Shown here: piece after piece, positions 24,393 through 31,869 of the stretch | Layout of the letters: the number at the start of each line of letters is the position of its first letter | Position numbering within the stretch: position 1 is the stretch's first letter | Assembly: GCF_007991215.1 (NCBI RefSeq) | Contig: NZ_BJXX01000148.1 | Location: 1-32,021 of the forward strand | DNA length: 32,021 bases | Source of the DNA: Aneurinibacillus danicus | GTDB taxonomy: Bacteria > Bacillota > Bacilli > Aneurinibacillales > Aneurinibacillaceae | Direction of reading: 5' to 3' | Position numbers and translations under genes: made by a program | The notes under the pieces: generated by a model | What the model saw: the letters and a program-made list of their open reading frames with translations, nothing else | Databases searched by the model: none | Told to the model about the DNA's origin: nothing

Positions 24393-24907
24393 ACAAATTC
24401 TCCCTTTCATTGTATATTCGCAAAAAATCGTGAGCGGCATCCGGCATCTTGCAAATGGTGCGATCATGCTTTCGGTAATAACCTGGCCTCTTCGTTCCAA
24501 ATATTTAATATTAATAAAATATTGTGATTATTATTTTACCATACTTATTTCATAAAGATAATACCCCGGCCAGGCTTTCCTCTACTTTCCGGGTAAAATA
24601 ATCGCATATACCGTATCCAGCGATGTATCCATCCGAAAGGCCTTTTTGCCTTTCAAAGCAGCTTACGCTTTCGCGGCAAACGGCTCATCCAGCATAGAAA
24701 GTGAAAAAAGCGATGGGACGCTGTTCTTGTGCTTTGTCTCATTTTGTCGAATCTACGGCGGATTATTATCATTAACATGTTTACAAGTCAACTTTATTTG
24801 GGTGAAAGAGCAGCTTCACTTTGCAAGGGCCATCGATATAACACGCTCATTATTTCCGCGGCAATATTCTGACTACTATGCAGTAATATAGGGATTGGAA
24901 TAAAGAA
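24393..24907. other. Long intergenic region, possible minus-strand promoter and stems
   Basis: Over 500 nt without a convincing gene. A minus-strand promoter candidate is at 24762-24791 (TTGACT, 17-nt spacer, TAATAA). Between 24630 and 24690 several short stems are visible, for example GAAAGGC / GCCTTTC (24637-24656) and AAAGC / GCTTT (24656-24672). I looked for known riboswitch cores and found none. The part 24480-24545 is very AT-rich. An 81-codon plus-strand frame at 24646-24891 has no binding site and is not called. Confidence 0.35.
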
Positions 24908-24935
24908 AATTCCGGGTGATTATACACGCGGAATT
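24908..24935 (-). terminator. Terminator after the CapA-family gene
   Basis: Arms AATTCCGGGTG / CACGCGGAATT with one mismatch and a 6-nt loop; overlaps the stop codon of the CapA-family gene and continues into TTTCTTTATT on the minus strand. Confidence 0.75.
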
Positions 24936-26061
24936 ATTTCAAAACAGACCAATCAAACTTTCCGAGATGATTTGTATACTTCTTCAATCGGCTTAGCACA
25001 CGCTTCGCTTCCGCTCCTTCAAGCGGCAGGGGCTGATAATTGTTCCTTTCCTTCACTGACGAAATCAAAGCCGGTATTAGACGAATCTCTTTTTTATCTG
25101 AGAGCTTTCCGTTCTGCACATAAAACGTCTGCTGAAAAATAAATGTATCTTTGTCGGAGGGATTTCGGTTTCCGCCAAACATAAAATTCCCCAGGCTATA
25201 TACGATATACTTACCTCTGTACTGCTCGATCCCCTGCATTACATGCGGATGGTGCCCGAGCACCAGGTCAGCCCCCTGATTTATCGCGTGTCGGCCTAAC
25301 GCTTTTTGTACCGCATTCGGATAATGGCTGCGCTCCACTCCCCAGTGGAAACTGACAATTATGACCTGTGTGCCCCGCCGCCTGAGCTCGGCGATGTCAG
25401 CCATAATCGTCCTTCTTAGCTTCTGCGTATTCTCCCAGCCCTCATATCCCAGAAGTCCGACGGGGATGCTGTTTATCCCGGCTATGTATTTGTTGTCATA
25501 GCCAAAATAAGCGATGCGATATTTCTTCAACGTCTTTATCGTATCTTCATACCCTTGCCGGAGATAATCACGGGTATGGTTGTTGGCAAGATTGACCGCG
25601 TCCATGCCTGATAGCGTAAGAATCTGCGCGTAATCCGGCGCGCCTTTGAAGCGGAATTTTTTCACCGCTTTCACCTTGGCGGTCGTCAATGTCGTCTCTA
25701 AATTAACGATGGTGAGATCGTCTTTGTCAAATATGCCACGGATGTGCTTGCCGAAATGGGCATATCCGTTTTTCTTCACTTCATACGGAAAACTGAACAT
25801 ATAAGGAAAATTCTCGTCTGTGCCGATCGTCACGTCCCCCGCCGCACTGATGGTGACGGAATGTATCGTTTTTTTCTTCACTTGCTTTTCCTCCGCGACA
25901 TCAGGCGGCTTCGGTGGTTTCTTCGGCCCAGCCGTCTCGATTTTACCTACAGCCGCTGGCTGAAATGTACCGGTTACGGCGGCTGAAACTGCGTACAGCA
26001 CCGTAGCGCATACTGTAATCGACAGCATAATCAGCAAAGACGTTCGTTGGAGCTTCTTCAC
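24934..26061 (-). CDS. CapA-family metallophosphatase-like protein
   Basis: A 375-residue protein with one N-terminal membrane anchor (about residues 7-30, SLLIMLSITVCATVLYAVSA), a Pro/Lys-rich linker, and a PGA_cap/CapA domain from about 70 on. Metal-site motifs of the calcineurin-like fold are present: SAAGDVTIG, NLETTLT, AVNLANNHTRD, VSFHWGVE, LGHHPHVMQG and YSLGNFMFGG. CapA proteins take part in poly-gamma-glutamate export or anchoring, but many Bacillales paralogues stand alone, as here, without capB/capC, and their role is unknown. The start is the GTG at 26061 with GGGAGG 5 nt upstream; the frame extends to 26139 without support. The domain faces outward. Confidence 0.88.
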   Translation of the reverse strand: MKKLQRTSLLIMLSITVCATVLYAVSAAVTGTFQPAAVGKIETAGPKKPPKPPDVAEEKQVKKKTIHSVTISAAGDVTIGTDENFPYMFSFPYEVKKNGYAHFGKHIRGIFDKDDLTIVNLETTLTTAKVKAVKKFRFKGAPDYAQILTLSGMDAVNLANNHTRDYLRQGYEDTIKTLKKYRIAYFGYDNKYIAGINSIPVGLLGYEGWENTQKLRRTIMADIAELRRRGTQVIIVSFHWGVERSHYPNAVQKALGRHAINQGADLVLGHHPHVMQGIEQYRGKYIVYSLGNFMFGGNRNPSDKDTFIFQQTFYVQNGKLSDKKEIRLIPALISSVKERNNYQPLPLEGAEAKRVLSRLKKYTNHLGKFDWSVLK

Positions 26062-26184
26062 CTGTTCCTCCCTTGTGTTTGTTTTTCTCTCTTTTCGCTG
26101 CTCTTCTAGAATGTTATGGGAGAAAACCGGAAAGCACAACCAATTCTTCTCGCGCTATTTCGACACAGATGAAGAATCATGTCT

Positions 26185-26925
26185 TCACTTTTGTCTTTGT
26201 GTCGATGGTTCTTCTTTTAGATTTTCGATATCAAGAATTTGTTCAATTCTGCGCTGCTTTAGCGCAATCGTTTGCTCGATGAACGTTTCATATTCTTCGT
26301 CCGACTGCTTGTTGCGTTCATAGTATAGTTGTTTGAGCTGGGTCAGGTGCTCCTGCAGGCTCAATTCGGTTGTGTATGAGCCGCCGGACTTTACTTTTCT
26401 TAGAATCATATCTACCAGATTTTCATTGGACGCTTCTATCGACTTCGTGCCCTGCCGGATATAGATAGCACCATAGCGTAGTTCGCCGCGACTGATAATA
26501 GATGTATATGGTACGTATTTTGGATCGTACTCGATAATCAACACTTGAAATTTCTTTCCGCGAAGCGGTTCGACGTCCTGGCTGTCAAAAATAAAATCTT
26601 CCGTTCTGTATTTCAACCAATTCGGGAGATAATTGTCCAGCTTGTTGTCTACGTCGGCTTTATCTAGAAAATCTGCATTGGAAAGACCATCGAGCGAAGC
26701 GCTGCCGTCACTTTTTTGGCTGACGCCGACAATGATGCAGCCGCCGCCGGAATTGGCAATGGCAAGTATGTGTTTTGCCAGCTTGGTGAGATCAATCCAC
26801 TTCATTTTGAAGTCGAGGAAATCTGTCTCTCCCGTATTGTGAAGAAGCAGCTCTCTAAATGTCTCATGTGTCGGATCATTCAGGAAATCTTTCAATTTTT
26901 GCGGTTGAATATCTTCGAAAAACAT
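26185..26925 (-). CDS. AlbA_2 (Schlafen-like) domain protein
   Basis: A 246-residue cytoplasmic protein. Residues about 15-140 form an AlbA_2 (PF04326-type) domain: ETDFLDFKMKW, LAKHILAIANSGGGCIIVGVSQ. The AIANSGGG-x4-GV core is the hallmark of the family once called divergent AAA-4 or Schlafen-like, found in regulators and some defence proteins. The C-terminal part is charged and probably coiled (LTQLKQLYYERNKQSDEEYETF ... KQRRIEQILDIENLKEE). The frame opens at 26964, but I prefer the ATG at 26925 because GGGAGAGGG lies about 10 nt upstream of it. It stands alone between the CapA-family gene and repeat copy E. Confidence 0.8.
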   Translation of the reverse strand: MFFEDIQPQKLKDFLNDPTHETFRELLLHNTGETDFLDFKMKWIDLTKLAKHILAIANSGGGCIIVGVSQKSDGSASLDGLSNADFLDKADVDNKLDNYLPNWLKYRTEDFIFDSQDVEPLRGKKFQVLIIEYDPKYVPYTSIISRGELRYGAIYIRQGTKSIEASNENLVDMILRKVKSGGSYTTELSLQEHLTQLKQLYYERNKQSDEEYETFIEQTIALKQRRIEQILDIENLKEEPSTQRQK

Positions 26926-27065
26926 GGCTTTGAATCCCTCTCCCACTTTATCTATATGAATCATAAATTATATTCTCTATCAGCGCAGGAATTCCTTTTC
27001 CCCCTTATTCCCTTATCGCATTCCCTGGAAAATCAATCCTTCTTTTTACTTATGGTTAGCGTCCT

Positions 27066-27137
27066 CCGCAAAGGTCAGCCGCCCTTCTCCTCATTTTCGT
27101 GTCGGGGTTGCGGCTGAAAAGCCATGGTGTTTTTTTG
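27066..27137 (+). repeat. Dispersed intergenic repeat, copy E (3-prime module only)
   Basis: Begins near CCGCAAAGGTCAG and continues with CCCTTCTCCTCATTTTCGTG, CGGGGTTGCGGCTGAAAAGCC (hairpin at 27112-27123) and CATGGTGTTTTTTT. It is closest to copy B, sharing the CCCTTCTCCTCATTTT segment. The long purine/pyrimidine arms are missing; the pyrimidine-rich stretch 26990-27045 may be a decayed remnant. It sits between the divergent AlbA_2 gene and the small membrane protein gene. Confidence 0.82.
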
Positions 27138-27215
27138 CGAAATGAGTAGGACGGGCAGATCTATGGTAGAATAAATACGAACAAGTCCATCACACGAACG
27201 GCAGGGTGATATAAT

Positions 27216-27365
27216 ATGGCAATGATTTATCTGGCTTTTGGTACGGCGGCCACTCTCGCGCTGATTATCATTGTAGGGATTATCATTGGGATGATATTAA
27301 GCCGCAGAGATAGAAAGAAAATGGAATCTAAGGAGCCGGATGACGAGAAAAGCAGCCGCAGATGA
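27216..27365 (+). CDS. Small single-pass membrane protein, 49 residues
   Basis: Begins MAMIYLAFGTAATLAL and continues IIIVGIIIGMILSRRDRKK, so one transmembrane helix with a basic stop-transfer and a charged cytoplasmic tail (MESKEPDDEKSSRR). AGGGTG lies 8 nt upstream of the ATG. The stop codon lies in the loop of the following terminator. No family recognised; the type is common in Bacillales. Confidence 0.7.
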   Translation: MAMIYLAFGTAATLALIIIVGIIIGMILSRRDRKKMESKEPDDEKSSRR

Positions 27366-27385
27366 CGGCTGCTTGTTCTTTTATT
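27350..27385 (+). terminator. Terminator overlapping the end of the small membrane protein gene
   Basis: Perfect 9-bp stem AAGCAGCCG / CGGCTGCTT (27350-27358 and 27366-27374) with the TGA stop in its loop, followed by GTTCTTTTATTT. Confidence 0.85.
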
Positions 27386-27428
27386 TCCATAAAGCAGTAA
27401 AAAATTGTACATACAGATGATGCACTAT

Positions 27429-27467
27429 TAGTCATACTTGACTATACAAGTTACAAAGTCGTATAAT
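27429..27467 (+). promoter_or_regulatory. Promoter of the MFS gene with palindromic operator
   Basis: TTGACT at 27438-27443 and TATAAT at 27462-27467, spacer 18 nt. The palindrome TAGTCA-TACT-TGACTA (27429-27444) covers the -35 box, a typical repressor position for MarR- or TetR-type control of exporters. No such regulator is adjacent. Confidence 0.7.
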
Positions 27468-27527
27468 CACAGTCAGATTAGTTAAAAACAAGGGAATTTA
27501 TGGACTTATCCTAATGAGGTGTGATAC

Positions 27528-28700
27528 ATGGAAAACAAAAGAGCGCTCCCCATTTTATTTGCGGTTATGTTTCTCGTAATGATAGGCTTCGGCATTATTA
27601 TTCCGGTCCTGCCGTTCTTCGCGGAACAAATCGGCGCAACACCGACGCAGCTCGGATGGCTAATGGCTGTCTATTCATTGATGCAGCTGCTGTTCGCTCC
27701 GATATGGGGTGGAATTTCCGACAGAATCGGGCGCAAGCCGGTCATGCTGATTGGAATTGCCGGTCTGTCGCTGTCGTTTTTTCTCTTTGCCGTCTCGACG
27801 GAGCTGTGGATGCTGTTTGCAGCCCGGATTCTTGCCGGTTTTCTCTCATCTGCCAACATGCCGACCACAATGGCGTACGTTGCGGACATTACCACGCCGG
27901 AAAACCGCGGGAAAGGTATGGGGATCATTGGCGCGGCGGTGGGGCTCGGTTTTATTTTCGGCCCGGCTATTGGCGGTATTTTCTCCAAAACAAGTCTGAG
28001 TACGCCGTTTTTCATCGCAGGAATTGTGTCGGCGGTCACGTTTGTATTCGTACTGCTTTTCCTAAAGGAATCTCTGCCGCCTGAAAAACGAGCCGTATCG
28101 ACTTCCGGCGTGAAAGAATCGCGCTGGAAAGCGTTCAGTGGCCCGACAACGGTGCTGTATGTGCTGCAATTTTTCGTTTCCTTCTCACTGGCGGGACTTG
28201 AAGCCACATTCGCCTATTTTGCGTTTGACCGTGCAGGCATCGGCACGACTCATCTTGGTTATATTTTTATGATTATGGGATTTGCCGGGGCCATCGTACA
28301 GGGCGGCCTTGTCGGACAGTTGACGAAGAGATTCGGTGAAGGCGCCGTCATCCAGATGGGTCTTGTAGTGTCCGCGATTGGTTTCGGTCTTATTCTGCTG
28401 ACAGACAGTTTTACGACTGCGGCCATTTTCCTGTCCATCTTCGGCATTGGCAACGGGGTCATTCGACCGAGCGTATCCGCTTTGATTACGAAGCGGACGG
28501 AAGTCGGACAGGGCAGCGCTACAGGGTTATTGTCCTCGTTCGACTCGCTGGGCCGCATCGCCGGTCCTCCGGTCGGAGGCGCTCTGTATTCCATGCAGAT
28601 AGGCATGCCATATGTCTCAGGCATGATCATTTCTGTACTGGCCTTCATTCTGTATCGCGTCTATGTCAAACGCGAGCAAAAAAATTCAATAACCGTATAA
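27528..28700 (+). CDS. MFS drug/H+ antiporter-type exporter
   Basis: A 390-residue major facilitator with 12 predicted helices, DHA1 type. Motif A between helices 2 and 3 reads GGISDRIGRKPVM; helix 5 carries the antiporter motif C (GAAVGLGFIFGPAIGG). The N-terminus FAVMFLVMIGFGIIIPVLPFF is typical of Bmr/TetA-like drug exporters. It probably expels lipophilic compounds by proton antiport, but the substrate cannot be predicted. GAGGTG lies 7 nt upstream of the ATG. It is a single-gene unit with its own operator-like promoter and a terminator at 28708. Confidence 0.9.
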   Translation: MENKRALPILFAVMFLVMIGFGIIIPVLPFFAEQIGATPTQLGWLMAVYSLMQLLFAPIWGGISDRIGRKPVMLIGIAGLSLSFFLFAVSTELWMLFAARILAGFLSSANMPTTMAYVADITTPENRGKGMGIIGAAVGLGFIFGPAIGGIFSKTSLSTPFFIAGIVSAVTFVFVLLFLKESLPPEKRAVSTSGVKESRWKAFSGPTTVLYVLQFFVSFSLAGLEATFAYFAFDRAGIGTTHLGYIFMIMGFAGAIVQGGLVGQLTKRFGEGAVIQMGLVVSAIGFGLILLTDSFTTAAIFLSIFGIGNGVIRPSVSALITKRTEVGQGSATGLLSSFDSLGRIAGPPVGGALYSMQIGMPYVSGMIISVLAFILYRVYVKREQKNSITV

Positions 28701-28707
28701 GAACCGC

Positions 28708-28744
28708 AAAAGCCACGCTCCTTATTCGGACTGTGGCTTTTTCT
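28708..28744 (+). terminator. Terminator after the MFS gene
   Basis: Stem AAAAGCCAC / GTGGCTTTT, 16-nt loop, followed by TTCTT. Confidence 0.88.
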
Positions 28745-28789
28745 TATCAGCCAGACATTCACCACCTTATCATTCCATATAAACGGTGT

Positions 28790-28940
28790 ATGAGAAAAAA
28801 AAAGTCCTTCATCTTTTTTCACATGGAATTTATTCTCTCGTCGTTCTCTCCTTCTTTTTCCTTCGTAACGTAAAAGTCAACCGGCCTTCCCATCATTTTC
28901 ACATTGTGGTTGCGACTGAAAAGTCATGGTGGTTTTGTTA
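28790..28940 (+). repeat. Dispersed intergenic repeat, copy F (lacks 5-prime arm)
   Basis: Begins at the central hairpin (GAAAAAAAAAGTCCTTC, then ATCTTTTTTC), continues with the pyrimidine-rich arm, CGTAAAAGTCAACCGGCC, CATCATTTTCAC, and the 3-prime module GTGGTTGCGACTGAAAAGTC with CATGGTGGTTTTGTTAG. The small hairpin at 28914-28925 has GACT / AGTC instead of GGCT / AGCC: both sides of one pair have changed. It marks the left border of an AT-rich stretch. Confidence 0.85.
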
Positions 28941-28994
28941 GTTTGTATTTTTGATAGGCAAGTGACGGGACATCTTAAATTTAAGGGGCAACTC

Positions 28995-29219
28995 CTAGAT
29001 TCCCCATATCTCTTTAGACTTCTTCATTTCTGTTAATTCTATAATCTTACTTTCCTTATCAGCATAGGTACGAATTTCATCAATCGTAACCTGTTTAAGA
29101 TATATAGAGCCGTCATTTGGTTTGAAAATAATAATATCTTTTCCAACTAATTCGTTTAAATCGCAAAAATCAAGTTGAAAATATGTGTGTAGGTAAATGG
29201 GCGGTTTTACTTTCGTCAT
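28995..29219 (-). CDS. Hypothetical protein, 74 residues
   Basis: No family recognised. The protein begins MTKVKPPIYLHTYFQLDF and has a beta-rich look (GKDIIIFKPNDGSIYLKQVTI, then TYADKESKIIELTEMKKS); no membrane segment. The only strong SD, AGGAGGG at 29260-29266, is separated from the ATG by a perfect 15-bp hairpin (next entry). It lies 62 nt downstream of the secreted-protein gene on the same strand, probably in one transcript. Codons are AT-rich compared with the rest of the window, suggesting recent acquisition. Confidence 0.55.
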   Translation of the reverse strand: MTKVKPPIYLHTYFQLDFCDLNELVGKDIIIFKPNDGSIYLKQVTIDEIRTYADKESKIIELTEMKKSKEIWGI

Positions 29220-29266
29220 AATAATTAAAATATATTATCTATAATAGATAATATATTTTCCCTCCT
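29220..29266 (-). promoter_or_regulatory. Split ribosome binding site: SD, 15-bp hairpin, start codon
   Basis: On the minus strand AGGAGGG (29266-29260) is directly followed by a perfect stem AAAATATATTATCTA / TAGATAATATATTTT (29259-29227) with a 3-nt loop, then 7 nt and the ATG at 29219. No start codon occurs at a normal distance from this SD. Folding would give about 7 nt spacing. The hairpin could instead be an attenuator or processing site between the two genes. Confidence 0.6.
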
Positions 29267-29281
29267 ATCTTTATTTAATAT

Positions 29282-29881
29282 TTAATCAAAATATGCATAT
29301 GCGTCTTTTAAACTACCTACAAGTTTTCCTTTATCATAGCCTGCTAATTCTGCTTTAAAAAATACCCTGCTACCATAATGAGGTACTGAAACAGACTTGG
29401 CAAGTCTTCCTAGTAAGGATGGGGCAATTTTTGACTCAGTAACAGGTATCGAGCCAGTTAAAACATAGTTCCCAGAACCACGTTTAGTTTCAGTATAAAC
29501 TTTAATTTTCCCTGTAACCAAGTCCCAACTACTAGTTCCTATGTTATATAGATAAAGATCAGCTTTGCAATTTGTTTTTGTTTTTTCTTGATTACTGAAT
29601 TTACTAAAAAGTATTTTGAAATCAATACCTTGGGTTGAAATGGGTGCTGATTTACTGTTTCCTTCGTTTTTCTGTACTTCTTGTTTCTTTTCAAAATCTT
29701 TTTGTTCCTTTAGTAATTGATCAATTTGGTTCTGTGATATAGTTTCATCACTTAGCGCCTTGATTACTGCCGAATTACTTTCCGTTGTTACGGGATCTAC
29801 GCTTTTTGCAAATCCTGATGTGGTAATAGATAAAGAAGATACTAATAAAATTACTGATGTTAACTGCTTAATTTTTTTCAA
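29282..29881 (-). CDS. Secreted hypothetical protein, 199 residues
   Basis: An exported protein with a clear signal peptide (KKIKQLTSVILLVSSLSITT, cleavage near GFA at about 25). Residues 40-85 are polar and helical with a QNQIDQLLKEQKDFEKKQE stretch; residues 90-199 look beta-rich (CKADLYLYNIGTSSWDLVTG, KIKVYTETKRGSGNYVLTGS), ending in a Tyr/Asp-rich tail. No family recognised; one Cys. The start is a TTG with AAGGAGGG about 9 nt upstream. Base composition is much more AT-rich than the neighbours, as in the downstream 74-residue gene, so both probably came together by horizontal transfer. Confidence 0.75.
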   Translation of the reverse strand: MKKIKQLTSVILLVSSLSITTSGFAKSVDPVTTESNSAVIKALSDETISQNQIDQLLKEQKDFEKKQEVQKNEGNSKSAPISTQGIDFKILFSKFSNQEKTKTNCKADLYLYNIGTSSWDLVTGKIKVYTETKRGSGNYVLTGSIPVTESKIAPSLLGRLAKSVSVPHYGSRVFFKAELAGYDKGKLVGSLKDAYAYFD

Positions 29882-30236
29882 AATACATCACCCTCCTTAA
29901 GAACTGGTAAAATAATATCACAAAACAATATAAAAATTAACCATTTTTTAGAATTAATGTAAAAATAATCATATTAATTGTTTTTAATTTGATTATATTT
30001 ATTAATGCGACCCGGCTATATGATCCAAATTTCTTGAGAAAATAAAACCATGGAACTTTACCGTTCCCTTGGGTTATTGTTTTGTTAGTTTGACGTGTAT
30101 GTGATGGCAATCCTGTATGAAAATATCAAGTGGAAATATAGTAAGATGATCCTATAATTTTTACATTAGACGTCCGATAATGTCGCTTACGTAAGTTTAT
30201 TGAACGAAGGGTGCGTTAGTTGAAGAAATAATAAAA
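29882..30236. other. AT-rich intergenic region
   Basis: Contains the presumed promoter of the secreted-protein gene. A palindrome CTTACGTAAG is at 30186-30195, followed by two TTGAA boxes flanking CGAAGGGTGCGTTAG (30200-30224). This could be an integration or recombination scar, but there is no partner site to compare. No gene is seen. Confidence 0.4.
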
Positions 30237-30282
30237 GGAGAGCACATATTAGTCATGTATAATATGTGCTCTCCCCTATTTT
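30237..30282. terminator. Strong bidirectional terminator
   Basis: Perfect 15-bp stem GGAGAGCACATATTA / TAATATGTGCTCTCC with an 8-nt loop; T-rich on both sides. It would serve the minus-strand proC, now a remnant, that ends at 30346. Confidence 0.88.
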
Positions 30283-30345
30283 TTAGGGCTTTTGTAATTT
30301 AGGTCTTGATAATGATAAACAGAGTGGGGGAACCTTTTTCTATAA

Positions 30346-30603
30346 TTAAGAGCGGACAGGAACTCTTTCAAACTCCTCGCTCAGTTCACGTGAGCGCTTC
30401 GCTGCGCTTTTGATGGCGGCTTCGATGGCTTTGCCGCAGCCGTTTTCCGCAAGCGCCGTAAGTCCAGCAGCCGTTGTGCCGTTCGGTGATGTTACTTTCT
30501 TGCACAGCGCCTCAGGCGACTCATCCGTCTCCATCAGCATACGGCTTGCGCCGAAAATGAAACCTGCTCCGATAAAGATAATGGCAGTGGGTATTTTCTT
30601 GCA
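30346..30603 (-). pseudogene. proC: Pyrroline-5-carboxylate reductase remnant
   Basis: The readable part FGASRMLMETDESPEALCKK and VTSPNGTTAAGLTALAENG is the C-terminal dimerisation domain of ProC, which makes proline from pyrroline-5-carboxylate; the VTSPxGTT signature is clear. Upstream in the same frame lies KKIPTAIIFIGAG, which resembles the N-terminal Rossmann start (KI-x-FIGAG) of ProC. Thus about 190 central residues seem deleted, joining the two ends. There is no start codon in frame: the frame is stopped by TAG near 30614, inside the mcrC terminator. About 85 of the usual 270 residues remain. Confidence 0.8.
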
Positions 30604-30609
30604 ATTATG

Positions 30610-30640
30610 AAAAAAAGGCAGCTATCATTAGGATAACTGC
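30610..30640 (-). terminator. Terminator after mcrC
   Basis: On the minus strand GCAGTTATC / GATAGCTGC with a short loop and a run of seven T. It overlaps the mcrC stop codon and abuts the proC remnant. Confidence 0.88.
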
Positions 30641-31869
30641 TCTTTCTGGAATTGATGAATAATACGGCTTATGATACATGTTAGCTTCTTCTCATGGGCT
30701 TCGTAAGAATCCGAAACCTCACTTTGCAGACTCCACCGGTATATCGTTTTATCCGTGTGTTTGATTTTATCGGCCCGCTCCGGACCTGCGGCATACAATA
30801 AGATTCCAGCAGAGGCGCGGCGGGCGGTCATATAGGCAAGCATCTGAAATACGTCCGGGTTCTCCGACTGTGCAGTGCGCAGCTTATATTTTGTATCCAG
30901 CACCACTTCCCGGCCTGACCGGTCCTTGAGAATCAAATCAGGAACGATGCGAATCCCACCTGTCTCACCGAGCCAATGACGGGTCTGGGCATGTCCCGCA
31001 ATGCCGTGCGGACGCAGCTCCTCTGTCAGCCGGCGGGCGATGTAGCTCTCGAACAGCTCATTCATATCGAGCACAAAGCTTTCATATGGCACTCCTCCTT
31101 CGCCTATGGAAACGGAGGTCGCACGCCAGTATAGCCGGAGCCAGGTAAACGCCCGAGCATAATGCCGGTTTAACCGGGTCAGCGGCAGGCGTGCAAGCTC
31201 TGCCAGCTTATCCCTGACTGATACAGGCAAAGCGGCGGCTGCTTTGCCTTCCTGCGGCTCAAACAGTGCAAGCAAATTTCGAATATCGCGTCCTACACGC
31301 GCATCCTTATACCGTCCGGATACCATATCGCGCAGACCGGCATACAGCAATCGGTTTTCCCGGACCCAGTGGGTCGGTTCGTCATATTCGCAGACAAACC
31401 GATATTCCTGCTTCATCCAGCGGCGCAGCGTAGCTGTGGTTTGCAACTGGCCCCGCACCTCTTCAAGCGCTTCGGTATGTGCCTGGTATCCGGTACGCAA
31501 TCCCGTCCGGCAAAGCGAGCGACATTCTTTCACAAAAAACTTTACCAACCACTCCGGATCACCGACCATTTCTGCAAGCGTAGTGACAGGGGGATAAAAC
31601 CGCAGCGAGGAAATATCATATGCCCAGACAAGCCAATCCCATACGGTTTCGATCGGCAGCTTGGGCAGGATGAGGAAAACGGCATCCGGAAGCTCAATAC
31701 GCCCCACGTAAGAAAAAGCCGTTATCTCCCATGCGTTACCGGGTATAGCACGAAGCGAAAGAACATGTCCAAACTCTCTTTGCAATATTTCGGCGCTTTT
31801 CACAGAAAGCCGGACACCGTTTATCGTCCCATACTCTTTCATTTTATATAGCGGTTTCTCATTCACCAT
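30628..31869 (-). CDS. mcrC: McrC-type subunit of an McrBC restriction system
   Basis: A 413-residue nuclease subunit of a type IV (modification-dependent) restriction system. The N-terminal part (about 10-110) has the McrC beta-barrel pattern with IELPDAVFLILPKLP and the YDISSLRF segment; the C-terminal PD-(D/E)xK nuclease site is visible: Pro310-Asp311 in RIVPDLILK, then Asp325-x-Lys327 in VVLDTKYK. McrC cuts DNA when driven by the GTP-dependent McrB motor at modified cytosines. The ATG at 31869 has AAGGGGAG 6-9 nt upstream and gives a sensible length; the frame extends to 31968 inside mcrB. It overlaps the mcrB end by 11 nt, which is usual for this pair. Confidence 0.9.
   Translation of the reverse strand: MVNEKPLYKMKEYGTINGVRLSVKSAEILQREFGHVLSLRAIPGNAWEITAFSYVGRIELPDAVFLILPKLPIETVWDWLVWAYDISSLRFYPPVTTLAEMVGDPEWLVKFFVKECRSLCRTGLRTGYQAHTEALEEVRGQLQTTATLRRWMKQEYRFVCEYDEPTHWVRENRLLYAGLRDMVSGRYKDARVGRDIRNLLALFEPQEGKAAAALPVSVRDKLAELARLPLTRLNRHYARAFTWLRLYWRATSVSIGEGGVPYESFVLDMNELFESYIARRLTEELRPHGIAGHAQTRHWLGETGGIRIVPDLILKDRSGREVVLDTKYKLRTAQSENPDVFQMLAYMTARRASAGILLYAAGPERADKIKHTDKTIYRWSLQSEVSDSYEAHEKKLTCIISRIIHQFQKEQLS

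Noticed and set aside
24600-24720. Possible c-di-GMP or other known riboswitch
   Set aside because: Contains GCGGCAAACGGC and CCGAAAGG strings, but their order and spacing do not match the c-di-GMP-I core on either strand.
24646-24891. 81-codon plus-strand frame
   Set aside because: No ribosome binding site and low-quality protein composition; the region looks non-coding.
27671-28207. 178-codon minus-strand frame
   Set aside because: Antisense to the MFS gene; a coding-strand shadow.
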